Positions 7,616 through 16,137 of a DNA stretch of 43,697 bases are shown piece by piece. The first letter of the stretch is position 1; each line of letters starts with the position of its first letter. Under the pieces are notes generated by a model. It searched no databases. It saw only the letters and a list, made by a program, of their open reading frames with translations, and had not been told where the DNA came from. Location: contig CALGAN010000003.1 in NCBI GenBank assembly GCA_937951875.1, forward strand, positions 1 through 43,697, given 5' to 3'. The position numbers and the translations under genes are program-made. This DNA is from an uncultured Alkalilimnicola sp. (lineage in GTDB: Bacteria > Pseudomonadota > Gammaproteobacteria > Nitrococcales > AK92).

Positions 7616-9760
7616 TTAGTCCTCGCTCTGGGACGTGGGTGTTGCTACAGCGGTCTTCGGGATGAACACCGGCTTGCCGGTGCCGGAGTCGGTGGCGATG
7701 CGGGTCGCCTTTTCGCGCTTTTGACGGCGCTTGATCATCGGCGGGCATTTGTGCTCGTCGAAGTAGCTGACCTGGCAGTCCAGGCAGTAATGACACTCGT
7801 TGGCGTTGATGTGGCCGTTCGGATGGATGGCCCGAACTTCGCACTCGTTGGCGCAGATCTGGCAGGGCGTGCCGCAGCTGCCGCGATGACGCTTGAGCCA
7901 GTCGAACAGCCGCAGCCGCGCCGGGATGGCCAGACCGGCCCCGAGCGGGCAGACATAGCGGCAGTAGAACTTGCGGTTGAAGATCGACACCACCACCAGC
8001 GCGGCGGCGTAGAACACGTAGCCCCACTCGCGCTGGAAGCGCAGGGTGATGGCGGTCTTGAACGGCTCGATCTCGGCGTAGCGCTCGGCCTGGCCGAGCG
8101 AATGCAGGGAGATGCCGAACAGCGCCAGCAGGATCAGATACTTCACCGCCCACAGCCGCTCGTGGACCGCGAACGGCAGCTCTAGCTGCTTGACCTTGAG
8201 CTTGCGAGCGATCTCGTTGACCAGCTCCTGCAGCGCGCCGAACGGGCACAGCCAGCCGCAGAACACGCCCCGGCCCCACAGCAGCAGCGTGGCCGCCACG
8301 AAGCTCCAGAGGATGAACATCATCGGATCGATCAGGAACGTGTCCCAGCTGAAGCCGCGGATCAGCGAGCCGATGAAGGTGAACACGTTCACCACCGACA
8401 GCTGCGCCAGCGAGTACCAGCCGATGAAGAACAGCGTGTAGATCAGGAAGCCGTGGCGCACCCAGCGCAGCAGCCGTTTCCGCCGCACCAGCGCTTCCTG
8501 GAACATCAGGATGGCGGTGAGGGTGACCAGGCCGATCAGCAGCACCGCGATCTGGAAAGCCTTGGCGCGCCAGACCTGCACCCAGAGCGGCTCCGGCTGC
8601 ACCGGCGCCGGCCGGTCGAGATAGGCCTCGGGCAGCTGATAGTCGCCGCTGAAGCTGACGAAGATGCTGCTCAGCGGGCCGGTCTGGCGACGGACCAGCA
8701 GTTCGACCTGCCAGGGCAAGCCCGGATCGAACTCGGCCTTGTCGCGGATCAGGAATACGTCCATCTCCGTGAATTCCGGCATGCCCGCGGCGTAAAGGTC
8801 GCCGATCCGGTAGTGGTCCAGGTCGCGGAAGGAGATGACGTTGCCGTTCTGATTGAGCTGGAAGCGGTCGAAGATGCCGCCGCGCACATAGCCGGAGCCC
8901 TTGAACGAGTACTGTCCGTAGGCCATCGCCGCGATGGCGTGCTCGCCAGGCTTGAGCTCGGCCATGAGCTGCTCGTAGCCGCGGTCGCCGAGCAGATTGC
9001 GGCCGACGGTGGGCGCGTTCAGGTAGGCGTAGTAGAGATCGATGAAGGTATCGTCGACCTGGTCCGGGGCGGTGTTGTCGATCCCTTCGCCGGCGGTGCC
9101 GACGAAGGCGGCGTCGACCTGGCCACGGGTCAGGTGCAGCCGCCGGACGCTGCCGTCGCCGGTGAGCGCGGTCCAGTCGGCCGGCGCGAACACGTCCTGG
9201 CGTACGGTGGCACGGGGTTGCTCGGCGACGGCGGCGACGATGCCGCGGGAGGCGGCCACCGTGCGGGCGGCGCGCATGATGGTCTGGTTCACCACCATCA
9301 CGGTGACGGTGGCGCCGGAGATCGCGTCCACGCCGCGCGCGTGCTCATCGCTGCGCACGCCGATGCGCACCGTGTCGTTGACGTGGGCGCCGATGTGGGC
9401 GTCCGCGAAGTCCTGCAGCTTCTGCTCGGGAATGCCGACCAGCACGATCGGCTCCTCGTGGTGCAGCACCTTGGCGGCGGTGATTCGGCCTTGCAGGTCG
9501 ATGCCCACCATCAGGTTCACCGGCTTGCCGGAATAGGCCGGGATGGGCGCGATCGCCACGGTTTCGAACACATAGCCGAGCAGTTGGTCGTCGGCGTAGA
9601 CCGCGCTAGCCGGCGGCTCGCCTTCGGGAGGTGTGAGACGGCTGGCGGCGGGAAAAGCCTGGCGAGCCTGGTTGAGATCGAGAGCGGCCTGCGTCGCCCC
9701 GCTCAAGCCGAGCAGGATCAGTAGACAGCAGGCAAAAGAAGCCCATCGCCCGATACGCAT
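7616..9760 (-). CDS. nosR: NosR membrane flavo-iron-sulfur protein
   Basis: Membrane protein needed for nosZ expression and for electron supply to N2O reductase. The 714 residues contain a signal peptide, a periplasmic FMN-binding domain with the SGATVTVMVV attachment region (around residue 157), five to six membrane segments from about residue 395, cytoplasmic motifs CGWLCPFG and CRYVCPLG, and a C-terminal pair of [4Fe-4S] motifs (CQICANECEV and CHYCLDCQ). This is the complete NosR architecture. It starts at the ATG at 9758-9760, 27 bases after an intrinsic terminator that separates it from the cytochrome gene. A perfect TGTGA-N-TCACA palindrome lies just upstream. Confidence 0.97.
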   Translation of the reverse strand: MRIGRWASFACCLLILLGLSGATQAALDLNQARQAFPAASRLTPPEGEPPASAVYADDQLLGYVFETVAIAPIPAYSGKPVNLMVGIDLQGRITAAKVLHHEEPIVLVGIPEQKLQDFADAHIGAHVNDTVRIGVRSDEHARGVDAISGATVTVMVVNQTIMRAARTVAASRGIVAAVAEQPRATVRQDVFAPADWTALTGDGSVRRLHLTRGQVDAAFVGTAGEGIDNTAPDQVDDTFIDLYYAYLNAPTVGRNLLGDRGYEQLMAELKPGEHAIAAMAYGQYSFKGSGYVRGGIFDRFQLNQNGNVISFRDLDHYRIGDLYAAGMPEFTEMDVFLIRDKAEFDPGLPWQVELLVRRQTGPLSSIFVSFSGDYQLPEAYLDRPAPVQPEPLWVQVWRAKAFQIAVLLIGLVTLTAILMFQEALVRRKRLLRWVRHGFLIYTLFFIGWYSLAQLSVVNVFTFIGSLIRGFSWDTFLIDPMMFILWSFVAATLLLWGRGVFCGWLCPFGALQELVNEIARKLKVKQLELPFAVHERLWAVKYLILLALFGISLHSLGQAERYAEIEPFKTAITLRFQREWGYVFYAAALVVVSIFNRKFYCRYVCPLGAGLAIPARLRLFDWLKRHRGSCGTPCQICANECEVRAIHPNGHINANECHYCLDCQVSYFDEHKCPPMIKRRQKREKATRIATDSGTGKPVFIPKTAVATPTSQSED

Positions 9761-9776
9761 CTCTTCGAGCCCAATG

Positions 9777-9787
9777 TGTGAATCACA
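9777..9787. promoter_or_regulatory. TGTGA-N-TCACA palindrome before nosR
   Basis: TGTGAATCACA is a perfect 5-1-5 inverted repeat 17 bases before the nosR start codon, abutting the T-tract of the upstream terminator. It looks like an operator half-site pair, although the spacing is shorter than a CRP site (TGTGA-N6-TCACA). It could also be chance. Confidence 0.35.
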
Positions 9788-9815
9788 AAAAATGAGGCAG
9801 CCGGATGGCTGCCTC
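9787..9815 (-). terminator. Intrinsic terminator between the cytochrome c gene and nosR
   Basis: On the minus strand a perfect 9-bp stem (GAGGCAGCC with GGCTGCCTC, 9794-9815) with a 4-base loop is followed by ATTTTTTG. It begins 8 bases after the cytochrome stop. It should terminate much of the transcript before nosR, giving more cytochrome mRNA than nos mRNA, or else nosR has its own promoter. Confidence 0.85.
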
Positions 9816-9823
9816 GCTTGCGC

Positions 9824-10132
9824 CTACTTCAGGCTCGCGTAGTAAGCGGCCAGGTTTTCGATGTCCTGGTCGCTCAATGGCTTGGCCTGCGCGCTCATGA
9901 CCGGATCGTTGCGGGTGCCGCTACGGAAATCCTTCAGTTGCTTGACCAGATAGGCGGCCTGCTGGCCCTTCAGGTTCGGGTACATGGGCGCGATGGCGAT
10001 GCCGTCGGCGCCATGACACGCGGCGCAGATGGCCGACTTGGCCTTGCCTGCGGCCGCGTCGCCGGCGGCCTGGGCGGTGCCGTTGGAAGCGAGGGCAAGA
10101 GCGGCTAAGGCGAGTGCGACATGAAGTTTCAT
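9824..10132 (-). CDS. Periplasmic monohaem cytochrome c (c553/c5-like)
   Basis: A 102-residue class I cytochrome c with a cleavable signal peptide (KLHVALALAALALASNGTAQA) and one haem-binding motif CAACH, with a probable distal Met ligand in the segment NDPVMSAQ. It carries electrons in the periplasm. Its place as first gene of the nos locus, directly after the FNR-type box, suggests it donates electrons to NosZ or is co-induced with it; this is inference. The Shine-Dalgarno GGAGA lies 7 bases before the ATG. It is followed by a strong terminator. Confidence 0.9.
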   Translation of the reverse strand: MKLHVALALAALALASNGTAQAAGDAAAGKAKSAICAACHGADGIAIAPMYPNLKGQQAAYLVKQLKDFRSGTRNDPVMSAQAKPLSDQDIENLAAYYASLK

Positions 10133-10535
10133 TAGATTTCTCCAGAATACATCTTTAAACTTGCTGCTAGGCGCTCCAGCCCCGTTTGATCCCGCTTGCA
10201 GGAAGCAAGAGTGCCTGCCGTTTCACACGGCGACGTTGATCTAAATCAAGTATGGTGAATGCATGAAATAACTCGATCGAAACAGCCCAGAAAAGATCGA
10301 ACCTATCGTTAGGTTGCCGACGGCGGGTGTCTCGACGCTCATGATTGGTTTTAAGTAGTTGTTATTGCTTTGTTTTGTTTCGATTGTCGCGCAGGGGCCG
10401 TCAGGGAAGCTCCCAGTGCCGGGGCAGACAAGCGCCGCGGAAAGACGGTACAAGTGGCGGTAGTCATGACAGTCGCGGCGGCGACGGCCGGCCGTAGGAG
10501 GGCTTTGGACGACCCGCCGCCAGGGAGCGCCAGCC
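10133..10535. other. Divergent control region between nos locus and serine hydrolase gene
   Basis: This 403-base region separates the nos cluster from the plus-strand hydrolase. It holds the FNR-type box at 10236-10249, and a perfect palindrome AACCTA-TCGT-TAGGTT at 10300-10315 that could be an operator or small hairpin. The stretch around 10330-10380 is AT-rich (TTTTAAGTAGTTGTTATTG). No short gene with a good ribosome binding site is seen. Confidence 0.5.
10236..10249 (-). promoter_or_regulatory. FNR/DNR/NNR-type binding site upstream of the nos locus
   Basis: TTGATCTAAATCAA matches the FNR-family consensus TTGAT-N4-ATCAA perfectly. If it acts at -41.5 for the minus-strand genes, transcription would start near 10201, about 69 bases before the cytochrome ATG; the hexamer at the expected -10 position (CACTCT) is poor, as is common for strongly activated promoters. 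It indicates control by oxygen (FNR/ANR) or NO (DNR/NNR); the sequence cannot say which. Confidence 0.88.
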
Positions 10536-11840
10536 ATGAAACCAACCGATAGCAAGCTCACCCAGGCCGCCGTGGCCGAGGTGCCCACGGCCGCGCCGGG
10601 CGCCGTTCCCGCGCATCCGCTGGACGCGGCCGCGTCCGACCCGCGGCGGCTCGGGCTGATGCAGGGTTTTCCGCCCCCGCCGGACAAGATCATCCGCTTC
10701 GACCTCGGCGGCCGGGCCTTTCCCAAGACGCGCTGGACCTTCAGCCACTACCGGGAGCTGATGCCGACCGTCAACGTCTGGCGCGGGTCAGGCGCGGCCA
10801 GCGCGCTGCCTCGGGACGAGCAGGACCTCGACTCGTTCGAGTTCGCCCTGGCCGACGGTCGGCGCATGACCTGGGCCGAGATGCTGGCGGCCACCTATAC
10901 CGATGGCATCCTGGTGATGCACCGCGGCCGGGTGATCTACGAGCGCTACGCCGGCGCGCTGGAGCCCGAGCTGCCGCACATCGGCATGTCGGTCACCAAG
11001 TCGTTCGTCGGCACTTTGGGGGCGATGCTGGCCGAGGAGGGCAAGCTCGATCCGGCCGCGCCGGTGACGGAATACATCCCGGAACTCGCCGCCAGCGCCT
11101 GGGGTGACGCCAGCGTGCGCCAGGTGATGGACATGACTGTCGGCCTGCGCTTCTCCGAGGATTACGTCGATCCCGCCGCCGAAGTGCAGCAGTACGCGCT
11201 GGCCGCCGGGCTGCTGCCGCGGCCGGGCGGCTATCAGGGGCCGGACACCATCTATGGTTTTCTCAAGACCGTGCGCAAGGAAGGCGAGCACGACCAGGTG
11301 TTCGGCTACAAGACGGTCAACGCCGAGGTGCTGGCCTGGATCGTGCGCCGTGTGTCGGGCAAGTCGCTGGCGCGGCTGCTGTCGGAGCGGATCTGGCAGC
11401 CGCTGGGCGCCGAGCACGACGCCTATTTCGTCGTCGACAGCATCGGCACCGAGGTGGGCGGCGCCGGGTTGAACACCTCGCTGCGCGATCTGGCCCGCTT
11501 TGGCGAGATGATGCGCAACGACGGCCGCTTCAACGGCCGCCAGATCGTGCCGGCCACGGTGGTGGCCGACATTCGCCGCGGCGGCGACCGCGAGCTGTTC
11601 GCCCGCGCCGGCTGGCCGACGCTGCCCGGCTATTCGTACCGCCACATGTGGTGGGTGTCCGGCGGCGACCACGGTGTGTTCCAGGCGCGCGGCATCCACG
11701 GCCAGCGCATCTATATCGACCCGGCGGCGGAGCTGACCGTGGCGCGCTACGCCTCGCACCCGATCGCCGCCAATCCGGCCAACGATCCGATCACCCATCC
11801 GGCGTTCGAGGCGCTGGCCAGGGAGCTCATGGGGGCCTAG
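10536..11840 (+). CDS. Serine beta-lactamase-fold hydrolase, NylB-like
   Basis: A 434-residue member of the class C beta-lactamase/esterase family, closest in pattern to 6-aminohexanoate-dimer hydrolase (NylB). It has the catalytic S-x-x-K as SVTK (Ser152, Lys155), a Tyr-containing second element YKTVN (Tyr258 to Asn262), and a SEDYVDP segment (about 207-213) like the NylB Tyr170 region. No signal peptide is evident, so it is probably cytoplasmic. The real substrate is unknown; members hydrolyse amides or esters. The ATG follows GGGAG by 8 bases. It is convergent with the CoA-transferase gene. Confidence 0.85.
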   Translation: MKPTDSKLTQAAVAEVPTAAPGAVPAHPLDAAASDPRRLGLMQGFPPPPDKIIRFDLGGRAFPKTRWTFSHYRELMPTVNVWRGSGAASALPRDEQDLDSFEFALADGRRMTWAEMLAATYTDGILVMHRGRVIYERYAGALEPELPHIGMSVTKSFVGTLGAMLAEEGKLDPAAPVTEYIPELAASAWGDASVRQVMDMTVGLRFSEDYVDPAAEVQQYALAAGLLPRPGGYQGPDTIYGFLKTVRKEGEHDQVFGYKTVNAEVLAWIVRRVSGKSLARLLSERIWQPLGAEHDAYFVVDSIGTEVGGAGLNTSLRDLARFGEMMRNDGRFNGRQIVPATVVADIRRGGDRELFARAGWPTLPGYSYRHMWWVSGGDHGVFQARGIHGQRIYIDPAAELTVARYASHPIAANPANDPITHPAFEALARELMGA

Positions 11841-11849
11841 CGCGCGGGC

Positions 11850-11872
11850 GGCGGGCATCGTCGATGCCCGCC
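11850..11872. terminator. Hairpin between convergent genes
   Basis: A perfect 10-bp stem with a 3-base loop (GGCGGGCATC-GTC-GATGCCCGCC core) lies between the hydrolase stop and the convergent CoA-transferase stop. There is no T-tract on either side, so if it terminates transcription it does so weakly or with Rho. Confidence 0.5.
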
Positions 11873-11897
11873 CAAGGGCCGCCGTGCGCCCGCGTTT

Positions 11898-13409
11898 TCA
11901 GCCGAGCATGCTGCCGGTTTCGATCAGACGCTGATGCCAGGACAGCGCCTCGTCCAGCAGGTGCGGGGTATGGCGGCCGTAGCTGCGGTGGCAGGCGCGC
12001 TCGAAGTAGTCCTGCAGCAGCGGCTGGTAGTCGGGATGGGCGCAGTTGGCGATGATGGTCCGCGCCCGCTGCTTGGGCGATAGTCCGCGCAGGTCGGCCA
12101 GGCCCTGCTCGGTGACGATCACCATGGTGTCGTGCTCGGTGTGGTCGACGTGGCTGGCCATCGGCACGATGCTGGAGACTGCGCCGTTCTTCGCCGTGCT
12201 CGGCGACATGAAAACCGACAGATAGCCGTTGCGGGCGAAGTCGCCGCTGCCGCCGATGCCGTTCATGATGCGGCTGCCGGCGACCTGGGTGGAGTTGATG
12301 TTGCCGTAGATGTCGGCCTCGATCATGCCGTTCATGGCGATGCAGCCGAGCCGGCGAACCAGCTCCGGATGGTTGGAGATCTCCTGCGGCCGCAGCACGA
12401 TGCGCGAGCGGTAGAACGCCAGGTCCCGATAGAACGCCTCGATGCCGACCGGGCTGAGCGAGAACGAGGTGGCTGACGCCACGCGCAGCACCCCTTCCTT
12501 GAGCAGCATGAGCATGCCGTCCTGGATGACCTCGGTGAAGGCGCTCAGATCCTGGTAGCCGCCGGCGGCCAGGCCGGCCAGTACCGCGTTGGGGATGTTG
12601 CCCACGCCCGACTGCAGCGGCAGCAGCCGTGGCCCGAGTCGACCGCGCTTGATCTCGTGGGCGAGGAAGTCGAGCAGGTGCCCGGCGATCTGCCGCGAGG
12701 TCTGGTCCGGCGGGCTGAACGGCGAGTTGCGGTCGGGCGCGTCGGTCTCCACCACCGCCAGCACCTTCTCCAGCGGGCAGCGCAGATACGGCTCGCCGAT
12801 GCGGTCGTCGGGGTTGAGCAGCGGGATGGGCTTGCGCTCCGGCGGCAGGGCGGTGCCGTAGTAGATGTCGTGCATGCCCTCCAGCTCGGCCGGATGCCAG
12901 CGGTTGACCTCGAGAATGACGTGGTCGGCTTGTTCCAGCCAGGTTTTGTTGTTGCCCACGGAGGAGGAGGGGACCAGCCGGCCGTCCTCCAGGATGGCCG
13001 TCACCTCGATCACCGCCACGTCGAGCTTGCCGAAGAAGCCGAACCAGGTGTGCTGGGCCACATGGCTGAGATGCATGTCGATGTAGTCCAGCTCGCCGGC
13101 GTTGATGCGCTCGCGCAGGGTAGGGTCGGACTGGTAGGGCAGGCGCAGCTCCATGCCCCGCGCCTTGGCCAGCACGCCGTCGAGCTCGGGCGCGGTGGAG
13201 GCGCCGGTGAGCACGCGGATGCGGAAGCGTTCGCCGGCTTCGTTGGCCCTCTCCATGCGCGCCGCCAGCGCTTGCGGTACCGCCTTGGGATAGCCGGCGC
13301 CGGTGAAGCCGCTCATGGCGACCGTCATGCCGGGTTTGATCAGAGCGGCGGCGTTGTCGGCGGACATGCGGCGATTGCGCAGTCCGGCATGGAGGATGCG
13401 GTCGGTCAT
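11898..13409 (-). CDS. Succinyl-CoA:acetate CoA-transferase / acetyl-CoA hydrolase family
   Basis: A 503-residue cytoplasmic class I CoA-transferase of the Cat1/AarC/ScpC type, moving CoA between succinyl-CoA or propionyl-CoA and acetate or succinate. The segment GVGNIPNAVLAGLAAGG is followed by FTEVIQDGML with Glu293, which matches the active-site Glu (about 294) of AarC. The later segments SATSFSLSP and MNGIGGSGDFARNG are typical. Length fits. It starts at the ATG at 13407-13409, and no operon partner lies in the same direction. It may feed acetate metabolism or bypass succinyl-CoA synthetase. The exact substrate pair is not determined by sequence. Confidence 0.9.
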   Translation of the reverse strand: MTDRILHAGLRNRRMSADNAAALIKPGMTVAMSGFTGAGYPKAVPQALAARMERANEAGERFRIRVLTGASTAPELDGVLAKARGMELRLPYQSDPTLRERINAGELDYIDMHLSHVAQHTWFGFFGKLDVAVIEVTAILEDGRLVPSSSVGNNKTWLEQADHVILEVNRWHPAELEGMHDIYYGTALPPERKPIPLLNPDDRIGEPYLRCPLEKVLAVVETDAPDRNSPFSPPDQTSRQIAGHLLDFLAHEIKRGRLGPRLLPLQSGVGNIPNAVLAGLAAGGYQDLSAFTEVIQDGMLMLLKEGVLRVASATSFSLSPVGIEAFYRDLAFYRSRIVLRPQEISNHPELVRRLGCIAMNGMIEADIYGNINSTQVAGSRIMNGIGGSGDFARNGYLSVFMSPSTAKNGAVSSIVPMASHVDHTEHDTMVIVTEQGLADLRGLSPKQRARTIIANCAHPDYQPLLQDYFERACHRSYGRHTPHLLDEALSWHQRLIETGSMLG

Positions 13410-13797
13410 GAAGGCCTCGTGTCGCTGGCGGGGCGGGCAACGGTGCGAAGCCGCCGGAGCGGCGGCCGGGAATGCGCGTTAGCCTAAATCAAGCTATTGA
13501 CAAAAACCTGAATTGGCGCACGAAAACAAAGCCCAAAACGAAGCCCTGTCCGATAGATAGCTGGCCGGCCATTGCTTGTGTAGGCTAAGAAAAACTTTCC
13601 TGTGGGCGCCGGTCGAATGGTCCGATCGGGCTAGCGATGCCGGGGGTTTTCCGGATGGCCGCTGACTCGGTCGCGGCATATGTTTGATCTAGAGCGGCGG
13701 CTTCCCGCCGCGGTGTCCCGACCAAGTCTCACTGCATCTGCCTCAGCGAATCCGCGCACGCGGAAACCGACAACACCCATGCTGGAGGGAGAGCTGC
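13410..13797. other. Divergent intergenic region
   Basis: This 388-base region should hold promoters for the CoA-transferase (minus) and the HAF-repeat gene (plus). On the minus strand TTGTCA (about 13496-13501) is a possible -35, with TAACGC a poor -10. A small perfect hairpin GCGGCGG-CTTC-CCGCCGC lies near 13692-13709. No FNR box and no gene are seen. Confidence 0.35.
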
Positions 13798-14868
13798 ATG
13801 GACCGCATCAGACTTGCCCACCCGTGCTTCGCTGCGGCCACTATGTTGTTCGCGCTGCCCTGCATGGCGGGACAAGCGCCGACTTATCGCATCACCGACC
13901 TCGGAGCGCTGACGCCCCCTTGGGTGGAGCCCGGCACGGAAACCAGTTCGGCCAGGGCCATCAACAATGGCGGCTGGGTGACCGGCATCACCGGCACTTC
14001 CCGCTATCCCAGCGAGCGGGCGTTCTCGTGGCGGGACGGCAACATGCTGCTCCTGGAGGGGCTGCCCGGCGAGAGCTTCGCTTACGGCATCAATGATTTC
14101 GGCTGGATCGTCGGCACGGTCGGCGACGAGATCGCCAACCCTTATCAAGCGTTCCTGTGGTATCACGGCAGCATGGTGCGCCTCGGCGAACCGCATCCGC
14201 CGGGCGAGGGCATCTACAGCACGGCCTACGACGTCAACAACTGGGGCATGGTGGTCGGCGCCGACGCGGGCCGGCCGGTGCTGTGGTGGCTGGGGCTGGA
14301 GATGGTGCTCGATGCCTTGCCGGGCGGCTTGGCCAGCGGCAGCGCCCGGGCGGTGAACGACCTGGGCCAGGTGGTCGGCGCGGTCGATTCCGCGAATGGT
14401 GTGCGCGCGGTGCTGTGGGAGCACGGCGAGGTCATCGATCTTGGCGATCTGCCCGGCGGGCTATCGGGCAGCATCGCCTACGACATCAACCTGTTAGGTC
14501 AGGTGGTCGGCAGCAGCTACGTCGCCACCGGGATGCACGCGTTCCTGTGGCAGCGGGGGAAGATGCTCGACTTGGGCGACCTGTCCGGAGGGCTCGACTT
14601 CAGCCGGGCGAACGCCATCAACAACCGCACCCAGGTGGTCGGCTACGGTTACACGGCGGACGGCACGAGCGCCACGCTGTGGCAGCCGGGGTTCGGGCTG
14701 CGCGATTTGAACGAGCTGATCGAGCCGGACGATCCCCTCAAGCCGGTCACGGTGCTGCTCGAAGCCGAGGATATCAACGACCGCGGCCAGATCGTCGGCA
14801 GCGCTCTCATCGACGGGCGCCAGCGGGCGTTCCTGCTGACGCCGGTCGGCCAGACGCGGCGGCACTGA
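13798..14868 (+). CDS. Secreted HAF-repeat protein
   Basis: A 356-residue exported protein with a signal peptide (hydrophobic CFAAATMLFALPCMAG) followed by about seven degenerate repeats of the HAF type, each holding a motif like A-x-x-I/V-N-x-x-G-x-V-V-G (ARAINNGGWVTG, SFAYGINDFGWIVG, ARAVNDLGQVVG, AYDINLLGQVVG, ANAINNRTQVVG, AEDINDRGQIVG). Such repeats are thought to form an extracellular beta-propeller. No PEP-CTERM or other sorting tail is seen. Function is unknown. The Shine-Dalgarno GGAGGGAGA lies before the ATG. The gene stands alone and is convergent with the cytochrome b561 gene. Confidence 0.82.
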   Translation: MDRIRLAHPCFAAATMLFALPCMAGQAPTYRITDLGALTPPWVEPGTETSSARAINNGGWVTGITGTSRYPSERAFSWRDGNMLLLEGLPGESFAYGINDFGWIVGTVGDEIANPYQAFLWYHGSMVRLGEPHPPGEGIYSTAYDVNNWGMVVGADAGRPVLWWLGLEMVLDALPGGLASGSARAVNDLGQVVGAVDSANGVRAVLWEHGEVIDLGDLPGGLSGSIAYDINLLGQVVGSSYVATGMHAFLWQRGKMLDLGDLSGGLDFSRANAINNRTQVVGYGYTADGTSATLWQPGFGLRDLNELIEPDDPLKPVTVLLEAEDINDRGQIVGSALIDGRQRAFLLTPVGQTRRH

Positions 14869-14892
14869 GCGCCGCGGCTGCCCGCTCGGCGG

Positions 14893-15612
14893 CTACAGCA
14901 AGCGCAGCGCCCACACCGCCAGCGCGGCCAGCGCCAGCAGCAGCGCCGCCAGCCACAGCGGCGCCCAGCGCAGGGACGCCGCCGCCCCGTCCGGCAGCAG
15001 CGGAGCGTAGCCGGTGATCATGGCGCGGATCAGGTTCTTGCCGCGCAGCAGATAGAGCACGATCACGCTGACGTGCAGCGCCACCGCCGCCAGCAAGGCT
15101 TTGAACAGCCAGCCGTGCAGCTCGGTCAGTCGCCCCGACGCGTCGCTGCCGACCAGATGCGCCAGCGGCCCTTCAGAAAACAGATCGTCGCTGGCGAACA
15201 GGCCGGTGACGGCCTGCGCCAGCAGCAGCGCCAGCATCAGCACGATCATCAGGCCGCCGGCTGGGTTATGCCCCAGGGTGAGCGGCGGTTCGCCGCGCAG
15301 CGCGGCCTTGAGGTAGGCCAGCGCGGCCCGGGGGCCGCGCACGAAGGCACTGAAACGCGCGGTGGTCGACCCCGCCACGCCCCACAGCAGGCGGAACAGC
15401 ACCAGCGCCAGCACGGCCTGCCCGGCCAGCATGTGGATATCCATGTTGGCCAGGAACAGCGAGCGGCCGCCGGGCAGCGGCAGGCTCAGGTCCAGGCCGC
15501 CGACGTCGCCGGTGTACCACAGCAGCGCCACCAGCAGCACCAGCAGCCAGTGGAACAGGCGTACCGGCAGATCCCAGATCCGCGTCCGGGCGGGCTTGAC
15601 GGGGGCGTTCAT
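14893..15612 (-). CDS. Cytochrome b561-family membrane protein
   Basis: A 239-residue dihaem-type membrane cytochrome b of the b561/Ni-Fe hydrogenase b-subunit superfamily. It has about five membrane helices and candidate haem-ligand histidines in LPVRLFHW, NMDIHML, ELHGWLFKA and AVALHVSVIVL. It probably passes electrons between the quinone pool and a periplasmic c-type cytochrome. It follows the cytochrome c' gene by 8 bases, and this b561/c' pair is a known combination in proteobacteria. No hydrogenase genes are nearby, so a hydrogenase role is unlikely. Confidence 0.88.
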   Translation of the reverse strand: MNAPVKPARTRIWDLPVRLFHWLLVLLVALLWYTGDVGGLDLSLPLPGGRSLFLANMDIHMLAGQAVLALVLFRLLWGVAGSTTARFSAFVRGPRAALAYLKAALRGEPPLTLGHNPAGGLMIVLMLALLLAQAVTGLFASDDLFSEGPLAHLVGSDASGRLTELHGWLFKALLAAVALHVSVIVLYLLRGKNLIRAMITGYAPLLPDGAAASLRWAPLWLAALLLALAALAVWALRLL

Positions 15613-15620
15613 GGCGCCGC

Positions 15621-16058
15621 TTAGCGCTTGTTCTTGAAGTCGTCGTGGCAGCCCTTGCAGGCCTTGCCGACCTCGGCCAGCGCCGCGCGGATGCCGCCTT
15701 GGTCGTTGGCGGCGACGGCCGCGGCCAGCTTGTCGGCGGCCTGGGTGAAGCTGGCGGAGCTGGCGGCGAAGCGCTGCCAGTCGTCCCAGATGGCGGGCTT
15801 GGCGGCGCTCTTGCCGTTCATCGCCTTCTCCTTGAACACCGCCTCGGTCAGGGCGGCGGTGGCGGCCAGGCCCTGGGCGTGCAGCGCCAGCTGATCGGGG
15901 TGCGACACCTCGCCCTTCACCAGGGCCACGATCGAACCCATGTGGCCGCCCAGCACCTTCATCTGGTTCTGGCGGTACTCCACCGCCGCGTCGGAGGCGA
16001 GAGCGGAACCGGCGCAGGCGAGGCCGGCGGCGAGCAGCAAGGTGTTGGTCAGGCGCAT
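15621..16058 (-). CDS. Cytochrome c' (periplasmic)
   Basis: A 145-residue class II cytochrome with a signal peptide (NTLLLAAGLACAGSALA), a four-helix-bundle pattern, and the single haem motif CKGCH close to the C-terminus, as expected for cytochrome c'. These proteins bind NO and CO at a five-coordinate haem and protect against nitrosative stress, which fits a denitrifier. It begins at the ATG at 16056-16058, with GGAG 8 bases upstream. It leads the two-gene unit with cytochrome b561. Confidence 0.93.
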   Translation of the reverse strand: MRLTNTLLLAAGLACAGSALASDAAVEYRQNQMKVLGGHMGSIVALVKGEVSHPDQLALHAQGLAATAALTEAVFKEKAMNGKSAAKPAIWDDWQRFAASSASFTQAADKLAAAVAANDQGGIRAALAEVGKACKGCHDDFKNKR

Positions 16059-16137
16059 GCTAGATACTCCAAAGCATTAGTGTTGTTGAGCGGGCAATGG
16101 TCGGCGCGGCGGCGCCGTTGTTCCGGCGGCCGCCGCT

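Noticed and set aside
10236..10290. FNR box acting also on the plus-strand NylB-like gene
   Set aside because: No -10 element lies at the class II distance on the plus strand (the hexamer there reads CTCGAT), and the hydrolase start is almost 290 bases away.
13498..13520. Third FNR-like site before the CoA-transferase gene (minus TTGATTTAGGCTAA)
   Set aside because: Only the left half matches; the right half GCTAA differs from ATCAA at three positions.
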